Shown here: piece by piece, positions 1-5,279 of the stretch | Numbering within the stretch: the first letter of the stretch is position 1 | Layout: each line of letters opens with the position of its first letter | Source: CAZDOD01 sp964506935 | GTDB lineage: Bacteria; Desulfobacterota; Zymogenia; Zymogenales; Zymogenaceae | Length of the DNA: 5,294 bases | Reading direction: 5' to 3' | NCBI GenBank assembly: GCA_964506935.1 | Contig: CAZDOD010000192.1 | Span: 1-5,294 of the forward strand | The notes under the pieces: generated by a model | The model's input: the letters and a program-made list of their open reading frames with translations, nothing else | The model's database searches: none | What the model was told of the DNA's origin: nothing | Position numbers and translations under genes: made by a program

Positions 1-310
1 TTTTATAGCCCTCCGACAGGATGATGTCGACGTCGTCGATGAACCTATCCCTAAGCTCCGAAAGCCCCAAATCCTTGTCGACATCGGATATCACGGCGAC
101 CTTTTTCGGCGACGAGATCACGGCGGTATGGGCACCCGCCGCCTTCAGGCGGTAGCTGTCCTTTCCGGGCGTGTCTATATCGAAGCCGTGGACGTCGTGC
201 TTTACGGCGCAGACCCGAATCCCCCTCTTTTTGAGCTCCGGTATCAGCTTTTCGAGATACGTCGTCTTTCCGCTGTCGGTGTATCCGACGACCGAGATGA
301 TCGGGATCAC
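1..310 (-). CDS. mobB: Molybdopterin-guanine dinucleotide biosynthesis protein MobB, 3'-truncated by window edge
   Basis: This is the N-terminal 103 residues of a MobB-type cytoplasmic GTP-binding protein. In the known family MobB binds GTP and assists MobA in attaching GMP to molybdopterin for bis-MGD enzymes. Visible motifs are a Walker A loop GYTDSGKT (residues 9-16), then VKHDVHGFDIDTPGKDS (about 36-52), a RLKAAGA block (54-60) and DIILSEGYK near the edge (95-103), all in the order expected of MobB. The start is GTG at 310-308, overlapping the TGA stop of mobA by four bases (GTGA), which implies translational coupling. A purine tract GGGGAGGGG (minus strand, 322-314) inside the end of mobA supplies the ribosome binding site. 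The C-terminal part lies outside the window. The family assignment is secure; the full length and any C-terminal fusion cannot be seen. Confidence 0.93.
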   Translation of the reverse strand, partial: MIPIISVVGYTDSGKTTYLEKLIPELKKRGIRVCAVKHDVHGFDIDTPGKDSYRLKAAGAHTAVISSPKKVAVISDVDKDLGLSELRDRFIDDVDIILSEGYK

Positions 311-900
311 TTTCCCCTCCCCTCGATTATCGCATTTGCCCGCTTCAAATCCCCGGGCGTGTTGAGGTTCATAAAAGACAGGAGATCCGGATCGAGAGCC
401 AAAAGCTCCCCCTCCGGTATCTCCCTTACCCTGATTTTTCCGAAAAACGAGACGATCCGCCTCTCCCCCGCCTTAATCGCATCTTCGGCGGGCACAAGGC
501 ACTTCTTTGAATATACCGCAAAGAGCGGCTCCAGCTCCCCGCCCACCTTAGGGATTACGGCAGCCGCCCTCCTCCCCTTTTTGGAGATGATATATTTTAC
601 GAGGTCGGGATTTATGAAGGGCATATCGCAGGCGCAAAAAAAACCGGAATCGCCCCTCATGTATGAGAGCCCGGTGTGTATCCCCCCCAGCACCCCGACG
701 CCGGGGTATATGTCACGGACCGTCTCGAGGCCGAAGGCGGCGTATTTTAAGGGGTCGTTTGTGACGATGATTATTTTCCCTACGATTCCGCTCAAAGCCG
801 AGATCACCCTCTCTATGACCTTCTTTTCCCCAAGCTCCAAGAAGGCCTTGTCCCTTCCCATCCTTTCGCTTTCCCCCCCGGCAAGGATCACACCGGTCAT
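307..900 (-). CDS. mobA: Molybdenum cofactor guanylyltransferase MobA
   Basis: Cytoplasmic nucleotidyltransferase of 197 residues. The known MobA reaction transfers GMP from GTP to Mo-molybdopterin to make the guanine dinucleotide cofactor used by formate dehydrogenases, DMSO-reductase-family enzymes and similar oxidoreductases. Visible motifs are the N-terminal nucleotide-binding signature LAGGESERMGRDKAF (residues 6-20), GVLGGIHTGL (69-78), the metal-binding CDMPF (D92), EPLFAVY (124-130) and FMNLNTPGDL (176-185). Length matches the E. coli protein (about 194). I chose the ATG at 900 because the signature then sits at the usual distance from the N-terminus and a G-rich tract (GGGGGTG) precedes it by a few bases. 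An in-frame ATG at 939 would add 13 residues and overlap the upstream gene. The gene starts 16 nt after the upstream TAA and overlaps mobB by 4 nt, so all three are probably one transcript. Confidence 0.95.
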   Translation of the reverse strand: MTGVILAGGESERMGRDKAFLELGEKKVIERVISALSGIVGKIIIVTNDPLKYAAFGLETVRDIYPGVGVLGGIHTGLSYMRGDSGFFCACDMPFINPDLVKYIISKKGRRAAAVIPKVGGELEPLFAVYSKKCLVPAEDAIKAGERRIVSFFGKIRVREIPEGELLALDPDLLSFMNLNTPGDLKRANAIIEGRGK

Positions 901-916
901 ACGACACCCCCGACCG

Positions 917-1861
917 TTAATTGCCCGAGGGATCCACAATCACCCCGGGATTATGCTCCTTCATCCAATAGTAGTATTCGTTTTCGACCTTTCTCACGAC
1001 CGGGTCCCTCAAAACGAGCGTCCCGGCGGGGATCATCTCCCCCTTGAACGCATAGGGTCTCGCCCCCGTATTCGTCGTAACCCTTCCTATCCTCTTTCCC
1101 TTCTCGTCGGCCGACACCATCGTCGTCGTCCCGACCTTTATCGGGACCGGAATCGGCCTCGGCTGGCTAAGCGTGATGATCAGATCCACCCCCGGAACCT
1201 CTTCGGCGAATTCATTCGCACCGGCCCTGTCGGTCGCGAGGAGCCCGACGATGAGATCGCATTTTCCCGTTAGATTACCAACGGCCTTTTTCCCGGCCGC
1301 CACCGGGTCAGTAATGATGAATGTCTCGACATCGTGGGCGCCCGAGACGCCGCCCCCCATGACCCCGAAAAACCCGACCTTGACCCCTCCCTTCTCCACT
1401 ATAACGTATGGATCAAAGACGAACCCGAGGTCCTCTACCGAGAGGATGTTTGAGCTGATGAGCGTAAAATCCTTCGATTTTGTGATCTCTTTTAGAAAAT
1501 CCATCCCCGCCGCGAGGTCGTTCGGGCCGACGTTCACGACGTCATAGCCGGACTCGGACAGTGCCCTTGCGGTTAATTCGGCCTTGAGCTTGTCCTCCTC
1601 CTCGGAAAGCGATGAAATCCCTGTCCGGTGAAAGAGAAAATTCCCCGCATCAACGACGAAGACGTTGTCATATCCCCGCCTTACGTCGTTTATGAGGGTT
1701 GCCCGCCGGGCGAGCCCGCCCAGCCTCTTATTCTCTCAGAGGCACTGGAGGATCTCCCCGTACGAGTCGCACGAATAGGTGATGGTCACGGAGGCTGAAA
1801 ACGCCCTTATGGGAACGAGAAGCGACACAAGTATCAGGAGAAGAAGCGAAATCCTTTTCAT
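917..1861 (-). CDS. Secreted UshA/5'-nucleotidase-like metallophosphoesterase-family protein, candidate selenoprotein (in-frame TGA at codon 42)
   Basis: Read from ATG 1861 to TAA 917 this encodes 314 residues if TGA codon 42 is decoded as selenocysteine. Residues 1-23 form a signal peptide (KR, Leu-rich core, AFSA cleavage site), so the product is exported. The context is YSCDSYGEI, then C40-L41-TGA42, then LGGLARRAT (47-55). Relatives I recall carry Cys-x-Cys here, placing TGA on a conserved Cys. Further family-like blocks are VVDAGN (69-74), NVGPND (110-115), SSNI (136-139), VGFFGVMG (162-169) and PGVDLIITLSQ (about 223-233). Several canonical UshA metal ligands look substituted, so phosphoesterase activity is doubtful. 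AGAGGGGA stands about 10 nt upstream of the ATG. A start after the TGA (GTG 1537) would lose the signal peptide and first strands and lacks a ribosome binding site. The alternative is a pseudogene or sequencing error at one base. The family call is firm; Sec decoding is inference supported by the hairpin at 1705-1724. Confidence 0.78.
1705..1724 (-). promoter_or_regulatory. Candidate bacterial SECIS hairpin downstream of the TGA
   Basis: On the minus strand GCTGGGC (1724-1718) pairs with GCCCGGC (1711-1705) through seven consecutive pairs including one U-G. The 6-nt loop is GGGCTC (1717-1712). The stem begins 12 nt after the TGA and the loop begins 19 nt after it. Known bacterial SECIS elements lie inside the coding sequence, with an apical loop roughly 16-37 nt after the UGA and a G at the start of the loop, so geometry and loop both fit recruitment of SelB. 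A competing 4-bp stem with loop CUCG is possible but weaker. GC-rich coding DNA forms hairpins easily, so this is supporting evidence, not proof. Confidence 0.62.
1736..1738 (-). other. In-frame TGA, candidate selenocysteine codon (U42)
   Basis: The triplet 1738-1736 on the minus strand is TGA and is exactly 41 codons after the ATG at 1861. The flanking codons are TGC CTC TGA GAG. The frame is coding on both sides: a signal peptide and the family's N-terminal strand before it, the LGGLARRAT block directly after, and no other stop until 917. Cys-x-Sec is a typical redox or metal-binding arrangement in selenoproteins. One base change (TGC or TGT) would give Cys-Leu-Cys, the pattern I recall in homologues. 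Confidence 0.72.
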
Positions 1862-1893
1862 TCTAATAAATCCCCTCTCTATTTTTTCTGTTA

Positions 1894-2121
1894 TTACAAT
1901 CCGTATTTTACCATATAATATCCGATTATCACAGCGGCGAAAAATATCGTGCCGAAGACAAGTATCACGAGGCGTATTTTTCTCAAGGGTTCATACGAGA
2001 TCTTCCCCAGATTGTATTGAATATATAACCACGCATATACGAAGAAGGCGATCCCCAAAATCCCCATCAATGCGATAACGAAAAAGACCAATATCTTCTT
2101 TATTACGAACGGATCGGGCAT
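1894..2121 (-). CDS. Small two-helix membrane protein of unknown function
   Basis: A 75-residue hydrophobic protein that I do not recognise. It shows two predicted transmembrane segments, about residues 10-34 (Leu/Ile/Val/Phe-rich with aromatic Tyr-Trp-Tyr at the end) and about 51-70 (Ile/Val/Phe-rich ending in Tyr-Tyr). They are joined by a basic loop with K40, R47, K48 and R50. The N-terminus PDPFVIKK is short and basic. It has no Cys and no catalytic motif. The ATG at 2121 is chosen because the hydrophobic helix follows at a natural distance. A TTG at 2148 would add nine residues and start 6 nt after the upstream stop. Neither start has a clear Shine-Dalgarno site, so the start is uncertain. 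The gene ends in tandem stops TAA TAA (1896-1891). It sits between two exported-protein genes in one direction, suggesting a co-expressed envelope role, which is inference. Confidence 0.72.
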   Translation of the reverse strand: MPDPFVIKKILVFFVIALMGILGIAFFVYAWLYIQYNLGKISYEPLRKIRLVILVFGTIFFAAVIIGYYMVKYGL

Positions 2122-2154
2122 AATTGTTTTTGGTAAAAGTATCCACAAATCGGA

Positions 2155-3426
2155 TTATCTATTCCGTCTCAAGACATCCCTCACCTCGCCCAGCGGGGCG
2201 TCAGACCTAAACGGGACGAATGCGATACTTATCTTATCGGCGTCGCATAAATAGGACGCTATCGTTTTCAGCTCCCCCGGCGGGATGACGAGCCCCGTGT
2301 CCCAGTCCAAGACCTGAAGCTTCATCACGACCCTCTCGGGCTCCTCCGCAACGAAGAGGGCATTTTTGCATATCTCACTCATCAACGGGGCGAGATCGTC
2401 TATTTTGCCGATGGATTTTTCCCTCATCATCTGGCGGTGGTACGCCATGATGAAAAAGTAATCCACCCCGCCCCTTTTGAACTCGCCTATGTCCTGCGAC
2501 AGCCACGCCAGCGCCATGTCGGGCCTCGATACCGACTCGTACGACAGGTTTGCGCAAAATTTCAGGTCGGGCCTCTCCGCCTTTGCGGCTTTGATTATCC
2601 TCCCCGCGACCTCGCCCAGCCTCTTCGCCTTGAACGCCGACCAGTTCCAGAACTCGTCGGTGTACTCCTTTACGTAATACTTCGTCCCGGCGCCGTTGAG
2701 GTAAGGATTTATATAGAGGTCTTCGGCGTCGATCTTTTTTCTGTAGAGTTTTTCGGCCCCGGGCCCGAAGCCCTCGTTGTGTTTCAGCACCAGATCGTCC
2801 TGAAACAGGACCCCATCGATGTCGTATGAGGCGAGATCGAGATAGAGGTCTACTAGGCGATCAACCTCTTTGTCGTCGAAGAGATCGACCCCGAATGCGG
2901 GGATTATTTTCTTCTTTTCAAAATCGTATTGATAGAGGCCGAAGGGATTTTTGCCGTCGACTGCGTAGCGCGTCGTCATCCAAGCGTAGATCGCGAGATC
3001 GTTCGCCCTTGCGGCCTCGATCATCATGCCGAGGACGTCGTCGACCACCGGGGCGGAGTCGGTCTCGAAATATACCCCCGCATCGCATCTCGGTTTTGAG
3101 AATGGGTAAAACCTGTCTCCGTTATTCTGGAAGACCCTGACGATGACGGTGTCGGCCCCGGTCTCCTTTATTAGCCCCATCTCCTTTTTGAGTTCGTCGT
3201 ATGTCCTGGCAGAGAAGTAAAGCACCTGAAATCCCGCGATCCTCGATAACTTAGGCACCTCGGGCCTGATTTCGGGCTTTTCGATGATGGGGAGTCCCTC
3301 TTCGGGCTTGATGGTCTTGGGCTTGACCTTCTCCTTTCCGATCAGGTTGCAGGAGGCGATAAAACAGACAATTAAAAGGGAGAGGAGCGGGAGCGCTGTC
3401 TTGAGGTGGATTTTATTTTTTTTCAT
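2155..3426 (-). CDS. Lipoprotein with PgaB C-terminal-like glycoside-hydrolase (GHL/GH153-type) TIM barrel
   Basis: A 423-residue exported lipoprotein. Residues 1-25 are a signal peptide ending in lipobox IASC (Cys26), with Asn rather than Asp at +2, so outer-membrane sorting is likely. Residues 31-60 are a Lys/Pro/Glu-rich linker. From about 62 to 423 runs a barrel resembling the C-terminal domain of PgaB, which cleaves partly deacetylated poly-N-acetylglucosamine. Matching elements are ADTVIVRVF (91-99), LAIYAWM (144-150), DGVLFQDD with acidic pair D210/D211 (204-211), FCANLSYES (290-298), DYFFIMAY (322-329) and DWDTG (374-378). The polysaccharide deacetylase domain of full PgaB is absent, so this would be a stand-alone hydrolase-like protein; its substrate is unknown. 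The ATG at 3426 precedes the signal peptide directly but has no Shine-Dalgarno-like sequence. The gene lies 57 nt after the phosphatase gene and just upstream of the small membrane protein. A general GHL10-type family-13 relative is the main alternative. Confidence 0.82.
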   Translation of the reverse strand: MKKNKIHLKTALPLLSLLIVCFIASCNLIGKEKVKPKTIKPEEGLPIIEKPEIRPEVPKLSRIAGFQVLYFSARTYDELKKEMGLIKETGADTVIVRVFQNNGDRFYPFSKPRCDAGVYFETDSAPVVDDVLGMMIEAARANDLAIYAWMTTRYAVDGKNPFGLYQYDFEKKKIIPAFGVDLFDDKEVDRLVDLYLDLASYDIDGVLFQDDLVLKHNEGFGPGAEKLYRKKIDAEDLYINPYLNGAGTKYYVKEYTDEFWNWSAFKAKRLGEVAGRIIKAAKAERPDLKFCANLSYESVSRPDMALAWLSQDIGEFKRGGVDYFFIMAYHRQMMREKSIGKIDDLAPLMSEICKNALFVAEEPERVVMKLQVLDWDTGLVIPPGELKTIASYLCDADKISIAFVPFRSDAPLGEVRDVLRRNR

Positions 3427-3483
3427 AAGAGGTGGATTGAAGTCGATTTTTTATAGGAAGTTATTTTAAAGGGCATTTTTTTG

Positions 3484-4137
3484 CTATCTAAAGTGCTTGA
3501 AAAGATCGGGGAAGCTCTCGATGATGATCCCGGCACCGGCCGAGATCAGGTCATCCCTTTTGCCGAAGCCGTAGGTGACGCCGCAGGAGATCACCCCGGC
3601 CGCATTCGCCGACAGGATGTCGTCGGTCGTGTCGCCCACCATGACGGCGCGGCTTGGCTCGACGCCGAATTTTTCGACGGCGTAAAGGATGGGTTCGGGG
3701 TTGGGCTTCATCTTCGATGCTGTCTCGGCCCCGACGACCAGATCGATTTGGTGATCCATGCCGAGGCCGGCGATGACCTTTTCGGCCATTGCCGAGAGCT
3801 TGTTTGTTACGACCGCCTTCTTTTTATCGATGTCCGATAGCGTCTCCAGGACGCCCGGAAATGGTTTTGTCGTGTCGAGGAGATGTATGTCCATAAACTC
3901 GGCGTATTTCATGAATATATGATAGGCCGCCTCGTCGTCATCGCCGGCGAGGCCGGATAGGAGCTTCGGGATTCCGTTCCCGACTAATTCGACGATCTCA
4001 TCTTCGGAGAGGGAATTGAATCCCAAAGACGTTATCGTGTTATTGATGGCGGCACCGATGTCCTTTTTCGAGTCCGAAAGTGTTCCGTCGAGGTCGAAGA
4101 TAAAGAGGTCAATTTCCTTTTTCGTGTCCACTGTCAA
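3484..4137 (-). CDS. gph: HAD-superfamily phosphatase, phosphoglycolate phosphatase (Gph) type
   Basis: A 217-residue cytoplasmic HAD hydrolase of the Gph/PgmB-like subfamily with an alpha-helical cap. Known members dephosphorylate 2-phosphoglycolate, often from DNA repair, or other small phosphate esters. All four HAD motifs are present: DLDGT with nucleophile D15 and acid D17; motif II T111 in VVTNK; motif III K144 in KPNPEP; and motif IV GDTTDD with D169 and D173. The cap spans about residues 22-90 and includes VGNGIPKLL (52-60), typical of Gph. The start is TTG at 4137-4135 with AAAGGA six bases upstream. A GTG two codons later is possible but is spaced less well. The gene ends in TAG and is the first of the leftward cluster, so its promoter should lie in 4138-4398. 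The exact substrate cannot be told from sequence; Gph is the best guess by length and cap. Confidence 0.88.
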   Translation of the reverse strand: MTVDTKKEIDLFIFDLDGTLSDSKKDIGAAINNTITSLGFNSLSEDEIVELVGNGIPKLLSGLAGDDDEAAYHIFMKYAEFMDIHLLDTTKPFPGVLETLSDIDKKKAVVTNKLSAMAEKVIAGLGMDHQIDLVVGAETASKMKPNPEPILYAVEKFGVEPSRAVMVGDTTDDILSANAAGVISCGVTYGFGKRDDLISAGAGIIIESFPDLFKHFR

Positions 4138-4236
4138 ATCGGGTCCTTTGTTTTTTTGAAATTTTATATCACGATGCCGTTTAAAATACCATAATTTTTC
4201 TTTGCTGTGTTGATTTTTTTGGAGACTATCCGAAAA

Positions 4237-4256
4237 AATATTATATACCTAATATT
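4237..4256. repeat. Perfect 7-bp inverted repeat, operator-like
   Basis: AATATTA (4237-4243) and TAATATT (4250-4256) are perfect inverted copies around the 6-bp spacer TATACC. The repeat covers the proposed leftward -10 hexamer, a position where a repressor could act. No U-tract terminator context is present. AT-rich composition raises the chance of coincidence. Confidence 0.35.
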
Positions 4257-4267
4257 CTATATTCAAA
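4240..4267 (-). promoter_or_regulatory. Possible sigma-70 promoter for the leftward cluster
   Basis: The minus strand carries a perfect -10 hexamer TATAAT (4245-4240), with TTTGAA (4267-4262) upstream at a 16-nt spacing as a moderate -35. Transcription would give a leader of about 95 nt before the phosphatase start. The surrounding DNA is very AT-rich, so such matches arise easily by chance. A second TATAAA (4168-4163) closer to the gene has no convincing -35. Confidence 0.3.
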
Positions 4268-4293
4268 ATAATGCTGCACCTGAAAATAACTAC

Positions 4294-4311
4294 GGTATGG
4301 CAATGTATACC
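4294..4311. repeat. Short inverted repeat GGTAT-N8-ATACC
   Basis: GGTAT (4294-4298) and ATACC (4307-4311) form a 5-bp dyad with an 8-bp spacer in the divergent intergenic region. The right half ends in TATACC, the same hexamer as the spacer of the repeat at 4237-4256. It may be a regulator site or chance; no regulator family is recognised. Confidence 0.22.
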
Positions 4312-4342
4312 AAAACGATATAAACACCGCCGTCAAAATTTC

Positions 4343-4371
4343 TTTACATCCGCTCACATTTAATATATCCT
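4343..4371 (+). promoter_or_regulatory. Possible sigma-70 promoter for the rhomboid gene
   Basis: TTTACA (4343-4348, five of six matches to the -35 consensus) is followed after 17 nt by TATCCT (4366-4371, four of six matches to the -10). The start of transcription would be about 20 nt before the rhomboid ATG, leaving a short leader. The match is modest and the region is AT-rich. Confidence 0.3.
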
Positions 4372-4398
4372 AAATGAAAAATCCATCGGAAAAAAATC

Positions 4399-5118
4399 AT
4401 GATACCCTTAAGAGATAACGTCCCGTCCAAAAAAATCCCCTTTATCAACTACACATTCATCGCCATAAACGTCATCGCATTTATATTTGAGCTATCGCTA
4501 GGGCAGGATCTGCAGAATTTCTTTTACCAATACGGCGTCGTCCCGGCATACGTCACGGCGGGGACCTACGGCCCGAGGTACGAGATCCTCACCTTATTCA
4601 CATCGATGTTTCTCCACGGCGGTTTTCTGCACATCGCGGGGAACATGCTTTTCTTGTGGATCTTCGGCGACAACGTCGAAGACCGCATGGGGCATTTTCT
4701 TTACATCCTCTTCTATCTCGGCTCGGGCATCGGGGCGAGCCTCCTGCATATCGCGGTCGACCCCCAGTCCCCCATTCCGACGGTCGGGGCGAGCGGCGCG
4801 ATCGCCGGCGTCATGGGCGCATACTTCATCCTCTATCCGAGGGCGCGGGTGCTTTCGGCGGTGATCATCTTTTACTTCATCAGGCTTATGGAGATCCCGG
4901 CGATCGTCTTTTTGGGGATATGGTTCGTGCTCCAGTTCTTCACGGGCGTGATGTCAATCGGCGCGACGACGGAGGCGACGGGCGGCGTGGCGGTGTGGGC
5001 ACACGTCGGGGGCTTTGTCGTAGGAATCGCCGGCGGCCTAATCACAAGGCTTCTGACCGGCAAAAAACACCAACCGGTAGAGGTCATCACGAGGGACGGG
5101 AAGAGATATTGGCATTGA
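4399..5118 (+). CDS. Rhomboid-family intramembrane serine protease
   Basis: A 239-residue polytopic membrane protein of the rhomboid family (peptidase S54), which cleaves transmembrane substrates within the membrane. The N-terminus MIPLRDNVPS is the characteristic start of one large bacterial rhomboid subgroup and supports the ATG at 4399; only a weak GGA precedes it. About six hydrophobic segments are visible, beginning near residues 15-34, 66-90, 98-119, 127-146, 151-182 and 197-218. The catalytic pair is Ser132 in GASGAIAG and His202 in WAHVGG. The HIAGN element (H78, N82) supplies the oxyanion-hole residues, and NMLFLWIFGDNVED follows it. All active-site residues are intact, so it should be active. 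A basic cytoplasmic tail ends the protein. It is divergent from the leftward cluster and has no obvious functional link to it. Its substrate is unknown. No hairpin terminator is visible after the TGA stop. Confidence 0.95.
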   Translation: MIPLRDNVPSKKIPFINYTFIAINVIAFIFELSLGQDLQNFFYQYGVVPAYVTAGTYGPRYEILTLFTSMFLHGGFLHIAGNMLFLWIFGDNVEDRMGHFLYILFYLGSGIGASLLHIAVDPQSPIPTVGASGAIAGVMGAYFILYPRARVLSAVIIFYFIRLMEIPAIVFLGIWFVLQFFTGVMSIGATTEATGGVAVWAHVGGFVVGIAGGLITRLLTGKKHQPVEVITRDGKRYWH

Positions 5119-5167
5119 AAATGCTTTGAAATTGAAATGTAGATTGTGATATATTTTATAAAGCGAC

Positions 5168-5195
5168 TTGGCAATCTCGTTTTGCTTGATAAAGT
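5168..5195 (+). promoter_or_regulatory. Possible sigma-70 promoter for the right-edge unit
   Basis: TTGGCA (5168-5173, five of six to the -35 consensus) and TAAAGT (5190-5195, four of six to the -10) are 16 nt apart, just upstream of the strong ribosome binding site at 5210-5215. The position suits a separate promoter for the gene leaving the right edge. The match is moderate only. Confidence 0.3.
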
Positions 5196-5225
5196 TATTA
5201 CACCTGCTTAAGGAGAGTTACTACG

Positions 5226-5279
5226 ATGACAGGTTTTCTTGGGTTGGGCGTTTGCAAAAAAACTATTTTTGTCCAATGA
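5226..5279 (+). CDS. 17-codon ORF with strong ribosome binding site, possible leader peptide
   Basis: ATG at 5226 is preceded by AAGGAG (5210-5215) at 10-nt spacing, one of the best Shine-Dalgarno sites in the window. The ORF MTGFLGLGVCKKTIFVQ stops at TGA 5277-5279. Reading through that TGA meets TAG four codons later, so it is not a second selenocysteine case. The stop overlaps an ATG (ATGA) at 5276 and is followed immediately by another AAGGAG (5281-5286). This layout fits a small leader ORF coupled to a downstream gene. It could also be the damaged or misread start of that gene. I recognise no homologue. Confidence 0.3.
   Translation: MTGFLGLGVCKKTIFVQ

Larger units (their letters stand above)
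4138..4398. other. AT-rich divergent intergenic region
   Basis: This 261-bp non-coding region separates the leftward cluster from the rightward rhomboid gene, so it should hold promoters for both. It is clearly more AT-rich than the flanking genes, with long A and T runs. I see candidate promoters and two small dyads, listed separately, but no tRNA, riboswitch fold or intact ORF. Confidence 0.7.

Noticed and set aside
128..1273. Plus-strand 381-codon open frame
   Set aside because: It is antisense to mobB, mobA and the metallophosphoesterase-family gene. Its product is low-complexity, rich in Pro, Arg and Ser, with no recognisable domain.
917..1537. A 206-residue gene starting at GTG 1537
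   Set aside because: It lacks a ribosome binding site, signal peptide and the first part of the domain. The same frame continues upstream through one TGA to an ATG with a good binding site and signal peptide.
1736..1738. Simple pseudogene or nonsense mutation
   Set aside because: Not excluded, but less likely: the only stop falls on a position expected to be Cys, a SECIS-like hairpin follows, and the rest of the frame is intact with normal codon use.
2437..3140. Plus-strand open frames opposite the lipoprotein gene
   Set aside because: They are Arg-rich shadows of a well-supported minus-strand gene with signal peptide and domain motifs.
4656..5129. Second plus-strand frame inside the rhomboid gene
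   Set aside because: It is Arg/Gly-rich with no family motifs and overlaps a rhomboid frame with all catalytic residues.
5119..5167. Rho-independent terminator after the rhomboid gene
   Set aside because: The region is AT-rich but I found no GC stem followed by a T run.
5169..5186. Sigma-54-like promoter (TTGGCA...TTGCT)
   Set aside because: The GG and GC dinucleotides are 12 nt apart instead of the required 10.
5277..5279. Second selenocysteine TGA in the right-edge short ORF
   Set aside because: Read-through meets TAG four codons later, and no Cys-rich context or homologous frame is seen.
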